The notes beneath the pieces are model-generated. The model was not told the origin of the DNA, made no database searches, and worked only from the letters and a program-made list of their open reading frames with translations. Made by a program: the position numbers and the translations under genes. Positions 35,701-46,300 of a stretch of DNA of 64,000 nucleotides are shown one piece after another. Positions within the stretch are counted from its first letter, which is position 1. Every line of letters starts with the position of its first letter. Location of the stretch: the NCBI RefSeq assembly GCF_037975245.1, contig NC_092562.1, positions 19,684,054 through 19,748,053 of the forward strand. The letters are read 5' to 3'. This stretch comes from Apostichopus japonicus (taxonomy: Eukaryota > Echinodermata > Holothuroidea > Aspidochirotida > Stichopodidae).

Positions 35701-38046
35701 CCCTTACCTTTGCTGCCTTTCTGGACAGAACCGTTTCCATTTTTGACATCGACTACCCATCTCTCCGTCCTTCCTTCAGGTCCATGTGTCACATTAAATG
35801 CATAGATTGCTTTTACCTTAGCAACATATTTTGCTCCTTCCTGCAAATAACCAAAGAAAAGAAATAGAATTCTTATAAATGCAGACAACAGAAATTGGTT
35901 TCAATAATTCAATGTTATCATATTACAGTAAAACCTGAATCTGAATTTAATGCTTAAAATATGCCTTGGATGCATTTCACATCTCAAGATTGTACTTTTG
36001 TCAAGGAGGACAGGCTCCTAGATCCACCCTTACATGGAAGTCGGTTTTCAAACACCTCAGGCTCACACCCCCATCCTTTTATTTGCACCCTGCTACAGAT
36101 GGATAGCCAGTAATTAAACTTAAATTTGGAAATTGTATTTTCTAATAGGTTGACTACCAGTTGAAATAGTAACAGCTCTCCACTATTCAAGAGCACAAGT
36201 ACCATGAACCTGGATGCACTTTACAATTTAGCCGCAATATATTTGTATTGTATTCTGTCAATTAAATAGGAGCAAACCTCAATAAGGTTTACCTCAAATA
36301 ATAACCTCAAATAAACCTCAGATAAGTCATTTAATAAGGCGAAATGACCATATATGACCACTTTCGGGTCTTTACTAGCATATTTAGGGCTAAGTGCTGA
36401 TGACCTATATTTGACAGAGCTCCCTAACTTTGACTTGCTTTTATGGATTTTTACCTGCTTTAATTGGTCTTCTATCAACTTGAAGTGAGGTTCACATTGA
36501 AATGACTCAGACGATGTTGGAACCGATTCGATGTGTAGCCTTAAAAGGAAGAGAAGTACATGTTACAACTTTAGAATATTCTGAAATAATTGGAAGCGCT
36601 TAGAACATAAATTACATAAACAAACTTAAACCAGTATGCAAATAAATTGAAAACAGTTGTAATTTTCAAAGCAATTATGCACTCAAATTGTTGAGCTGCA
36701 TTTAGCTATGAGTTTGCATAATTTGGTGGTCACCAATACCAATCTTTACAGGAGGGATTTTAAGCTATTTGAACTGATAATCTGCTACTTTAGTCAACTA
36801 AAATTGCACTAGAATAATGTAATAACTGTAGGAATCAACATTGAAGTTGAGTTAAAAAAAATCATCATAAGAATAATAATTAATACAGAACAGATTAAAT
36901 ATGCATAACAACTTTTTTTTCAATTGAACAAAAAAGTTTAGATTTAACGGTTTGTATATCTCAACCAAACAAGTAGATACCCATTCACACAGATCACTAG
37001 ATTGCATGTAAGCATTTTGTGTGGTCCTGTTAGAATGGATAGCACAACAACACTGTATGTATGTCCAGGGATGTGCCCAGGATGAATTTCCTGAGTGCCG
37101 GTTATACTGATTTTTGAAGGTGCTCAGATGCCAAATGCTGGCACTTGTGTAGCTTTTTAAGCACATACACAAGTATTAGTTTTGCTAACAATTTACATTT
37201 TTCAATTTTTTTTAGTGAAATATATTACGTACCTGGTAAAAATTATTAGTTTGTTTCAAAGAGATTTTACAAGGGACCGATTGAGGGCCGTAAGTAATGT
37301 TTCTCGCATGCGTAACTGATGCATTATTAGTCTGTATGATTTTGGCATAGGCTAGGCCCAATTTATGTTGAATATATTGTTAGGAATGTCAGGATTTTAG
37401 AAGAAAATAGTGCTAGGCGGGATTCCCGATTTTTAAGACAGTGCTGGGCGGTAATTTTTAGTGCTGGGCGGGGCTGCCCAGTGCCGGGCAGCGTGGGCAC
37501 ATCCCTGTATGTCTATACATAGAAAGTCTCAGAGGCAGTGTAAGAGGGGGTGGAGGGAGGCAGGGGCACAAATTGGAGGGACAGTGGAACATATGACTTG
37601 AGTTGATGGGGTAAACAACAATATTACCTCAGAACTCACAACAAATTGGCTGATCTTTGCATTCTCTATGATCTCAAATTCCAGTATTTTAAAAAAATTT
37701 ACCAAACCAGCACTTTTTTCAAAGAAACAGAACATAAGAACACTTTTTATAATTAAAAAAATGGAAAAATGGTGTTTGTAATCATAAAAAAAAAAAATGA
37801 TGCATTTTCAATTTATGAGAAGGGTGGCACCTTGAGGTCTTTAACAAAACTGGAGTCACGTTACCCCAGGTCCACTGCCCCTGGTTAGTCTTACATTGCG
37901 TTTTGAACGTCTTGGAAAATCTGCCGAGATATGTATCATTACACAAGATGCACAGCTACCACTACTTACTGTTGCCTCTGGTGGCTGCTAAAGCCCTTGG
38001 TGATTCTTACGAGATCGGTCACAGTTTTCGAACGTTGGTCGGCCAT
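29743..38046 (-). CDS. SCP2: Sterol carrier protein 2, stand-alone SCP2-domain protein (5 exons, complete, 155 aa)
   Basis: Minus-strand exons 38046-37970, 36539-36455, 35840-35708, 30622-30546 and 29838-29743 total 468 nt with consistent phases and GT-AG junctions. After a ~27-residue leader (MADQRSKTVTDLVRITKGF) comes one SCP2 fold. It includes FKLIEDQLKQEGAKYVAKVK, IYAFNV-HGPEG, WVVDVKNGNGSV, KADCNFTVKDVDLVAIITGK and YFGGKLKVKGNMGVAMKL. The protein ends in AKL, the same peroxisomal targeting tripeptide as vertebrate SCP2. SCP2 binds sterols and fatty acyl-CoAs and aids peroxisomal beta-oxidation and lipid transfer. No thiolase domain precedes it: exon 1 has its own ATG and encodes the leader, so this is a single-domain gene and not the SCPx fusion. 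The start is the only ATG giving correct phase into exon 2. Intron 3 (about 5 kb) is full of transposon remnants. Confidence 0.93.
30985..32440 (+). pseudogene. L1/Tx1-like LINE remnant (endonuclease and start of RT), in SCP2 intron
   Basis: Opposite in strand to SCP2, broken frames encode endonuclease segments: RGLRQNKKRRKYFAFL, ESRWENEWGGQIFFDHGT near 31100, then FNLVFNSDIDKQGGNPRKNF and SDHSMVIKPF near 31420-31700. An RT entry block follows near 32330 (SVEECRTALLTFCNGKNPAS-DG). The WGG-IFFSHGT and DFN...D.....NP patterns are typical of L1/Tx1-group endonucleases. Stops and frameshifts show it is dead. The 3' part of the RT is missing. Confidence 0.75.
32693..32752. repeat. Dinucleotide microsatellite (CA)n-(TA)n
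   Basis: A short run of CA units passes directly into about 23 TA units. It follows the L1-like remnant. Confidence 0.95.
33128..33191 (-). repeat. tRNA-derived SINE head, minus strand
   Basis: Read on the minus strand, the block has a pol III A-box-like sequence (TGGTAGGGTGGTACGG) and, about 35 nt later, a B box GGTCCGATTCC, at tRNA-like spacing. The acceptor pairing is poor, so it is not a functional tRNA. It lies in an SCP2 intron. Confidence 0.5.
33331..33524. mobile_element. Short imperfect inverted-repeat element (~54-bp arms)
   Basis: The left arm starts taggcaagccaagtcg and includes agtggtatgacag. The right arm carries ctgtcataccact and ends ggcttgcct. The arms are imperfect and separated by about 86 bp. 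No target duplication was fixed. Confidence 0.55.
33991..34931. mobile_element. hAT-like element, 941 bp, with exact 8-bp target duplication
   Basis: The ends read TAGTGCTGATAGTCG and, reverse-complemented, TAGTGCTAATAGTCGA. They are flanked by GTAGTTAC at 33983-33990 and 34932-34939. The interior has several AATCGC-like motifs near each end, as subterminal binding repeats of hAT elements often do. An internal open frame at 34377-34607 matches no known protein. The element lies in the large SCP2 intron and is non-autonomous. Confidence 0.85.
35641..35701. repeat. Threefold 21-25 bp repeat beside an SCP2 splice donor
   Basis: A unit of a T-run, then aatctagataatcc, occurs three times immediately inside the intron downstream of the SCP2 exon 35840-35708. 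Confidence 0.75.
37066..37507. mobile_element. MITE-like element with CAGGGATGTGCCC ends and 6-bp flanking repeat
   Basis: The ends CAGGGATGTGCCCAGG and (reverse complement) CAGGGATGTGCCCACG are inverted repeats, flanked by TATGTC on each side (37060-37065 and 37508-37513). The right part contains several copies of agtgctgggcggg. The termini look hAT-like but only 6 bp of duplication is exact. It lies in SCP2 intron 1. Confidence 0.7.
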
Positions 38047-39298
38047 CTTGGATTCTTCCTGATGATTGTTTTAACAATCTGCAACCTGTAAGGGAGAAAA
38101 GTATGTCATTTCTGAAGATTCTGAGTCTTCAAGTAATTCCAGGAAATTATGAAAGAAGGTCCAAACATTTGCAAGTTGGAAAGGTGAAATGGCTGTATTA
38201 CTTACACGTCAAATTGGCTGGCTTTCCAATTTTAAGTTAAAAAGATCATTTTGAGAAGAAAAAAATTGTTAGCACACTGCTTTATATCTACTGCAAAAAG
38301 CCTTTGTAGGTAATCATGTGAATGTCTCATCCGACGGGGCTGGCCTGGCAGGGCGGGATCGGGTTGGGGAGGCCGATGGGGGAGACAGTTAGGGATCGTA
38401 TAAGTGCCACGATGTTTCTGTCACGAGAAATAATCCGAATGAAATAAAAAAATTCTATTGCATCACAGATTTTGTTCGCTTTCCTAAAGTGTTCCTCTCT
38501 GTGCCACATATTCCCTTTCTTAGAGCAAAACTGAAACCAATTCTCACAAGGTCAATAATCAAGAATGGGGTTTGGTAACATGAGATACCCATCTTTGTAG
38601 GCTGGGGTGTAGTAATGGAGAATATGTACAATATAAGTACCAGATTATCTCTTGTTTCGGGTTGGGCTGTTTGGTCGTGACAGATTATATTGACTCCATT
38701 TTACTTGATTTTTGATTTTTGTAATATTAACGTTTTCTTGCAAGTGAAAAGTGATAAGTCTATAACAGGTTTCAGTGTGTCAATACATTATATAAGAACG
38801 TTTTTGTGTGAACTAATTAAGTGAGAAAACGCCCTTGAAGGTTACATCCCAATCCCAACATATTTTGATAGAACTTCTGTTAATGCATACTATGTTTAGT
38901 TTATTTAAAAAGCACAACTTTTTAATAAACAACCGTTTAATGCTATTAGTAAAAAAAGTGTCACAGTCATGCAGCCCAGCATTAGCCCGCCAACTGTGCC
39001 GCCAATGGTCCACTAGTGAACTGATAGACAAAACTGCGTCAGCCCCCCAGCAGCGACCACCTTCAGCCGGCAGTCGGGCTGGATCCAGCCCACCATCGGC
39101 CCACCTACGGCTTGCTATCTGGGTACTGATGGGCAGTTAAGTGTCAATAAAGAAAAGAACTTCAAACGTGAAACCCAGCCACCTATACAGAACTGTATCA
39201 GTATATGTGTATGCCTAGGTCAAAGCTAAGTTTTACTTTCGCAGGCCATGTTCGAACTTAGGCTCTGTACTACCACTATGGCACTAGTACTATGGTGG
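38047..39298. other. SCP2 5' flank and intergenic sequence
   Basis: Presumed SCP2 promoter and upstream sequence. A GC-rich patch near 38335-38400 and another near 38980-39130 stand out from the AT-rich surroundings. They may be old transposon fragments. No gene was recognised. Confidence 0.4.
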
Positions 39299-39873
39299 GC
39301 TCATAATTGACACACTTAAGGATTTGATTCATGCTGTCTATCAACGAAAAATTGAAATCACACAATTGTATGCATTTCTCATATGTGTGGTTCCTCAGGA
39401 ATGCAATGATCTCAAAATAATTATTGTTCTGTGCGGACTCAATGTACAATTGACCGGAATTTGACCACCAAATGTCTGTCATGTCAAGTTCTTTCATACC
39501 CCTAAATTGACACATTCATTGATAAGCTAACTGTAGTGTCTGCCTAAGTATACATCCGTTGACTTTGGATGCTGTTTGCTACTATGCCCTGAGCCTCTAA
39601 GCTCAGACAGGTCAGATCCCAGAGAGTAGTGGTGTCATATTGAGGTAATTTGGTTACTTTAAGGGAGATTTCCAAATGCCAAAAAATGTGCCTCACTGGG
39701 GGAGGGTGTTAAAAGCTCTAAAAAAAAAACTCTTTGATAAGCATATACCTGAAATGGATTAAACTCATCAAATATGTAACTCTGCTTGGCTGCAAAAAGT
39801 TTATGCTGACTGCTGTTTCGTTGCTTTTACAATTTGAAGGGGCGTCAAGTGCGAAGGTGTGTCAATTATGAGC
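39299..39873. mobile_element. Candidate MITE with 17-bp inverted ends
   Basis: GCTCATAATTGACACAC at 39299-39315 is an exact reverse complement of 39857-39873. A related internal motif (aattgacacattc) occurs near 39506. No clear target duplication is visible, so the exact ends are uncertain. Confidence 0.55.
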
Positions 39874-41469
39874 TCCTATACTAACTTTAGTACTAATCAT
39901 AGAGCAGAATATATGAACTTTCTGCTATATGGTACTAATCGATCGAACAATACCCTAGGCCTAGGCTAGGCATAACTTAGTTCGAGGTATTCATTTGCTA
40001 GTATCTCACTTACGGTAGTTAAAATCTTTCGCTGAGAAGGTGCTACACAAATTATGTGTCTTGACGTTGCAATACAAGAAGAAGTAAATGTATTGGTTTA
40101 TTTCGGAATAACAGTACTTCACATATGCAAACTAACCTAGTCACATGTTTTCATTTCGCCGTCCAGAAGTTACGCAATATCGGCAACTGGCCATATTCTA
40201 ATGCAGAAATACGCTAGCATTTCGGTATTTGACGAAAGCGTAAACGGTAAACGTGCTGAGATGGAAATTTGCAGTTTATTCCATCAGAGGTTGCAGCTTT
40301 GAACTTCTCCACGTTAAATATGGAACGCCAAAAGGACTACAGGTGGCATTGCTACGCTAAACAGGTGGTGCTACTACCCTAAACAGGCGATGCTACTACC
40401 CTTAGCAGGTGTTACTATCATAAACAGGGGTCGATCTATTTGTAACTACGACCCATTTCCAAAGAAAACCGCAGTGTTTGGTAATGCCATTACAAATCTG
40501 CTGGTTATTCTTTTGCGGAAACGTACACCTGTCATTCAGTCGCATTAAAGAGATAAAATGTTTCAAACAAAGGTTAATTATCAGCCGCTTTACATATTTG
40601 AGAAAAATTTAAAGGATACAATTTTCTGGAAGGAAGTCAAAATTATATCACGAGATACAAAAGACAAGGCTCTTTCAACCATTCTGCCATTACAATGTTA
40701 AGTAAAACTAGATGCAATACTATTCATGCCAAATTTTACCTGCCCAAGTTAGAGAACATCAACGTACTTGTATGCTATGTGAAAATCCTTTTTACTGATT
40801 GCGTGCTGCATTCAAAATTTACTGCTGAAAGTTATATCGACCGGGAAGTTGCTAATTGTTGCTAATTGCCGACCATTCCGGGACAGGCTAACAGAATAAC
40901 ATGTATAGAATTTGTGTTAGGTATTTCTATAATTATTTTTGTGTGTTCGCTCATCATGAGAATACGTAACTCTGCAAGAGTGATAGATGTAAGATGTTAA
41001 ATACCTTTATTTTCCGTGTATAGTTTAGAAAAGTAAGAAGATATAAAATACGGCGGAGTGTTGCACCCCAGAAGTCGATCCAAAATGGTGAAGCTGGCTC
41101 TCTCCCCCCCCCCCCCCCCCAAATCCTAATTTTGCCAGTTAAGGGTGATATCACAAGTACATCTAGTTTCGCCATCTGCTTGTGTTCACGGAATATGGGA
41201 TCGAAAGCATCCTGAAATGAAGTTCATATTATTCGAACAGCACGATGAGAGGAGTTGGAACTGAGGTAGAAGTAATGGGGTTAAGTACCCCTTAATAAAT
41301 TGGTAAAATACAAGCCTTAACAAAGAATGAAGGAAATTCATTCCCAAATTTTCGCAATTTCAGAGTAATCCCCTTTTCTGCAATTATTTTTGTGCTTCAA
41401 ATGGCTATGCAAGACAAGCACTGTCCGAAAATGCTATACCCCTTTCACGCAATTATAGGCTGGATCACA

Positions 41470-41866
41470 GCATCATTATGATCCCCTTCTAGGGGAACCA
41501 TCATAACCACCTGACAATGATCACACAGTCTCAATGCAAGGGGACTGGGGTTGAGAGCGGATCAGTCGTTCGGTTGTTTGGTTTTCGTTGCCAGGTTCTT
41601 TCCTGGGTGACGTTTTTTTTTTGTTTTTTTAAAGTATCACACAGTCAGTCTTGATGTAAGATGACTGGGATCAGTCGGTTCGCAGTTTGGCTTTTATTGG
41701 CCAGGTTTTTTCCTGGATGGCTTCTCTTACAAAAATAACATTATGTTCCCCTTCTAGGGGGACCGCGATACACACTTGACGTCGATAACCACACAGTCAC
41801 AGTCGATAATAAGTTGTTTGGTGCCCAGGTTCTTTACTGGGTGACTTTTCTTAAAAATCGAAAGCT
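41470..41866 (+). repeat. Three tandem copies of a hairpin-ended ~120-150 bp repeat
   Basis: Copies start near 41480, 41637 (partial) and 41740. Each has a shared core (cacacagtc...gactggg...gtttgg). It ends in a stem-loop with arms CCAGG/CCTGG or CCCAG/CTGGG and loop TTCTTT or a variant, followed by TGAC and a T-run. The first and third also begin with a CCCC-TTCTA-GGGG hairpin. Further copies lie near 50060-50215 (well preserved) and 46800 (3' part only). The layout resembles a pol III or snRNA-like transcript or a SINE. I do not recognise the family. Confidence 0.6.
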
Positions 41867-41905
41867 ATCGCTTTTTTGGCCTTCTGGCTAAGATCATAAG
41901 TAGAC
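41867..41905 (+). pseudogene. U2 snRNA 5'-end-like fragment
   Basis: ATCGCTT, a short T-run, then GGCCTTCTGGCTAAGATCA closely matches the conserved first ~30 nt of U2 snRNA (differences: one extra T in the T-run and a few substitutions). The branch-point-pairing and Sm-site regions do not follow. It is therefore a fragment or a U2-headed repeat, not a functional U2 gene. Confidence 0.65.
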
Positions 41906-42475
41906 TGTTGTGCACCTTAGCACCCTGTGGACAGGTGGCCCCCTGTATGCTTCAGTGCACACAACTTTAGTACACACGAACCTTGAGTATACATGCGCAC
42001 TTTAGTACCCTAGCTGTGTACCCCACAATACAGTATACACCACAGGACACTACACCACAGTACACAGTAGCTTTGATCAATTGCGCGATACAGGAAGGTA
42101 CACAATACAAACAAATTTGTAGCAGGAACGATGAGTTTAGGTGAAAGCTGTTATGACTTCAAAATTAAAGTAAACAACCTCACCCAAACTAACCTAAAAA
42201 TTTAATAAGATGTAAAAACTTTTTTGTTTACTACTGAGTGAAGATGTTTGTTTACAAGTGACTAAAAGTTCCGGCTCGGATAGCAAACAATCTACATGGT
42301 CATGATACGGCAAACTGATGGTGCCATTAAAGGGCAACTTGTCAGCTATCCGGTGATTGGTAGCATTTAGCTAGTGATAACTTCTATCTAGACTTAGAGA
42401 CCACATTACTTTTGTAATTTAGTGTGTAGGTCAATGGGGCTTTTAATGTGCGTATGCTACCTTAGTAGTAGCACC

Positions 42476-43109
42476 CAGGGGCGTATCGAAGGGGTTTTTG
42501 TTGGGGGGTGTGGAGAATTTGATTTGCCGACGGATCTGGAAGTGGTGACTGAAATGGGGGAGGGGTCTAAGGAGAGGGGGTGTCCCCCTCCCCTTTGGAA
42601 AATTTATAGTTTGAAACGTCCTTAGATGCAATCTGGTGCATATTTTAAGTCAAATTTGATTTGCCGACGGATCTGGAAGTGGTGACTGAAATGGGGGAGG
42701 GGTCTAAGGGGAGGGGTGTCCCCCTCCCCTTTGGAAAATTTATAGTTTTGAAACTTCCTTAGATGCAATTTGGTGCATATTTTAAGTCAAATTTGATTTG
42801 CCGACGGATCTGGAAGTGGTGACTGAAATGGGGGAGGGGTCTAAGGGGAGGGGGTGTCCCCCTCCCCTTTGGAAAATTTATAGTTTGAAACGTCCTTAGA
42901 TGCAATCTGGTGCATATTTTAAGTCAAATTTGGCACAGAAGAAGCTCCCGTTCTCCTTTCTCTATTCAGCTTTCCTTCTTTCTTCCCCTTCCGCTCTCTT
43001 CACCTTTTCTCCTTTTGCCGACAGACCCAAAATTTGCCGACAGCGACCAAATTATTGGGGGGTGTGACACCCCCCCCCCCCCCCACACCCCCCGCTCGCT
43101 ACGCCCCTG
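42476..43109. mobile_element. hAT-like MITE, 634 bp, nested in the 3-kb element
   Basis: The ends CAGGGGCGTATCG and (reverse complement) CAGGGGCGTAGCG are flanked by the 8-bp duplication GTAGCACC (42468-42475 and 43110-43117). The duplicated target is one unit of the host element's GTAGCACC minisatellite, so it inserted into that array. The interior holds a threefold 137-bp tandem repeat and C/G homopolymer runs. Confidence 0.92.
42521..42931. repeat. Three tandem 137-bp units inside a hAT MITE
   Basis: Units start at 42521, 42658 and 42795 with gatttgccgacggatctgga and end with gcatattttaagtcaaattt. Divergence between units is low. Related sequence (aggggg-tgtccccctcccct, then atgcaatctggtgc) also occurs in the MITEs at 27.8 and 46.9 kb. 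Confidence 0.95.
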
Positions 43110-43117
43110 GTAGCACC

Positions 43118-43310
43118 TTCCGTTTAGGGTAGTAGCGCCACTAATTTACAGTAGCATCGCCGCCTGTAGTAGTAGCATCGCCTATTAAGAGTAGTAGCGC
43201 CACCGTTTTAGAGCAGTAGCGTCACTTAGGAGTCGTAGCACCTCCTGTCTAGAGTAGTAGCACCACCTGTTAAGAGTAGTAGCACCTCCTGTTTAGAGTA
43301 GTAGCGCCAC
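43118..43310. repeat. Subterminal ~30-bp minisatellite (GTAGTAGCRCCACCTGTTTAGA type)
   Basis: About seven degenerate units of agtagtagcaccacctgttt occur here. Reverse-complement units lie at about 40345-40435 in the opposite end of the same 3-kb element. Confidence 0.8.
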
Positions 43311-43334
43311 CTGTAGTCCTTTTGACGTTCCATA

Positions 43335-46300
43335 GATAATGACATGCAATACAAGTTTATTCAATCTCTGTGCACCTCACTCGTGTGATGTATGTAGAGT
43401 ACAAACATGCTTACAAAGTTCATATGACAACAACGTTGACAAAAAGAATTAAAAGGGGGAAAATATATATATATAATAAAAAAAAATGTATACATGGAAA
43501 ATGGTAGCGCCAGGCCCCAGAGGTATAAGAAGAAAAAGAAATGTGGACGGAAATGCGAAATGGAAAAGAATAAATAGCTTCAAATGCATACGGGATGAAA
43601 AATAAAATAGAAAGAAGAAAGAAATAAAAAACTAATTTACAATGCCTTTGGCAAGAAACTACTGAAATTTGTAGTAAATTTCTCTGCAAAGCTTAACAAG
43701 GTTGGAAATGGTTGTTCTGTTACTTGATTGAAGCAATTGCTCCATATTTAATGTGTTCGGTCTATTCCGCAGAAATATGACTTCATATAATCAAATAAGC
43801 TCAACCTATAGCGTATAAAAGCGATACGGAAACTTCGTATGGACTTTAATATAATAAAAACACTTTGTATTTATTTCAGCCATGTTTATGGACAATGAGG
43901 ATTATTTTCGAGGTTAAAACTCTGCTCCACCTTTGTGTAGCAGCTCAGTAAGCGATTGATTGTAGAACTTTTATAGTTTCGATTTTCGATCGAAGTTAAG
44001 AATCACATATCGATAACTTATGACCCTAATATACCTGTTTATTTATTTTCGATTATCGTAAGTACCCTATGTATTAATTTCAGCCACATTTATGGACAAT
44101 TAGGTTGTTTCTCGGGGTTAAACTCAACTCCACCTCAGGGAAGCTCACTAACGCGATTGATTATGAATTTTTTAAATTCGATTTTTGACCAAATTTAATA
44201 TTTGACCAAACATATCGATAACTTATAGACCTGTTTAGTTATTGCAGATTATGTTAAGTACCCTATGTATTAATTTCAGCCACATTTATGGACCATTAGG
44301 GTGTTTCTCGGGGTAATAAAACTCAGCTCCACCTCAGCCGGGGTAGCTCACTAACGCGATTGATTGTTCATTTTTTTTTAAATTGGATTTTTGACCCAAT
44401 TTCAGACTTTTTTAAAAACATAGCGATAACTTATGACTCTAATAGACCTGTTTATTTAGTGTAGATTATGTTAAGAACCCTATGTATTAATGCCAGCCAC
44501 ATTTATAGACAATTAGGGTGTTTCTCGGAGTGGAGTCATTAATTAAATTAAATATCAGACATTTATCAAATTATAGTAAGTTAGGGTATATAGCAGAAGT
44601 TTGATGCCTTTTGCAGGGTGGTGCTGAAGGCCAGCCTACCTGCATTAAACCACATGAGCCAATTGAACATTGTTGATATATTGATTTAATTAAATCTCCG
44701 ACATTTAATGAAATTAGAGTAAGTTAGGATATAGCATAGGTTTGATGCCCTTTGCAGGGTGGTGGGTGAAGCGCAGCCTGGTTGTATAGAGATTGTGATT
44801 GTGGTCATCGGTCAGGTGTGTATTAGAGTTGAGCTACAAGGGGGATATAATGGTACATATGATCTTAGGTAGAATCCCGAGAAGCGTTGCTGCCATGCCA
44901 TCGGCAGTTTAACTCGCAAGAGGCTTATAAAAGAAAACACTGCCGTGTAGGAAATTGTTTGAGCTATTGTTAAGTTCAGTTGGCACAGTTGTCGGAAATT
45001 TTGCTATTGGCGTTAAGGCAGCTTAACTCGCAAGCAGCTTATAAAAGAAAACGTGCCGTGTGGAAAATTGTTTGAGGTATCGTTAAGTTCAGTTAGCACA
45101 GTTGTCGGAATGATGTTGCAGGGTAGCTCACTAACGCGATTGATTGAAATTTCACAATCAACAGTCTGAGACGATACTGATTATTTAAAAGTTGCAGATA
45201 CTGTATCAAGTGAAAACACCTGCGCTACATTCACGTCACTGCTTGTAATGTTTTTTTTTTTGGGGGGGGGGGGGGGGTTGTGTATAAATGTTTCTTATTT
45301 TACTTTGAAAGCTGAAAATTTTCAGTCCGAGTCAGATAATCAGCTCACCCATGCACCCAAAGTTAAGTATTGCAACAGAAAGTTGTACTTTTGGGAAAGT
45401 GCCTGCGGTAGTTTTGCCCCCCCCCCCCCCTTCCTGTTACTTTACCCCGCTTTAAATATGTAATAACGTACAGCCAAGCAACAGTTTTAAAGATTTAAAG
45501 CAACAGTTTTAATGTATAATGACCGACCACAACAAGATTAAATTAACATAACCAGATCCTTCTACCTTTAGGTATGTGAAAATATTGCAACTGTATAGCC
45601 TGCTATGAATACACCGTGTCCCTTTAACCAGGACCATGTGTTCATGTGCCAATTTTAAAACATTTAAACATGCAGCGTTACATTCTTTACACTGATTTGT
45701 CAGAACGGTTTTCTTTTTTCCCCTTCTCTTTTCCCCTCCATATGTCTTCACGATCATTCAACATGGTAAACATTAAAATTGTACATTGCAAAAACAACCA
45801 GAAGGCAAAAATGCATTGTGGTTACGATGATGTAACATGAGCAGTTTCCTTCATGAATCTGACGTAATGTACAGTGAGGGTGCACATGTTTACAAGGTTT
45901 TTATGATTTGACCTCTGATGACCCCAACTGACCTTTGCACTCCACCAACACAATATGCTTCTTTAACACAATGTGGTATCCTACACACCAAATACGAGGT
46001 CGGTATTGTTTTTGAAAACCTCGTAAACACGATATCCAATTGAGAGCAAACAAGTTGACTTTATGTCACTTATATCAAATTTTGTAGGTTACAATAATCC
46101 TTTAAAAATGACCCAAAAAATATTTTTCCAGAAGCAACACTTGATTAAACTGAGGTAAGATCAAAACGTAAACTAAACTAGACAAAAATTTGTTTTGGAC
46201 TGGATTTTATTTACTTTTTTCAAGCATTTTGTGACAACATGCTTGAAAAAAAGAAAAAAAAAAACCTAAATAAAATCCATTAGCACGGATGGGTTGCTAA

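Larger units (their letters stand above)
40321..43332. mobile_element. 3-kb inverted-repeat element with subterminal minisatellite, TA-flanked
   Basis: The ends TGGAACGCCAAAAGGACTAC and (reverse complement) TGGAACGTCAAAAGGACTAC continue into matching ~50-bp terminal repeats. They are flanked by TA at 40319-40320 and 43333-43334. Just inside each end is an array of ~30-bp units with the core GTGCTACTACnCTAAACAGG. The array is short on the left (to about 40430) and long on the right (about 43118-43310). Inside are the hairpin-ended repeats, a U2-like fragment, a segment shared with 59.8 kb and a nested hAT MITE. No transposase is encoded. Confidence 0.65.

Noticed and set aside
38835..39140. 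101-codon open frame ending in a Ser/Pro-rich tail
   Set aside because: Low-complexity GC-rich patch in intergenic sequence with no recognisable domain; looks like repeat debris.
41867..41905. Functional U2 snRNA gene
   Set aside because: Only the first ~39 nt match; the branch-site-pairing region, Sm site and 3' hairpins are absent.
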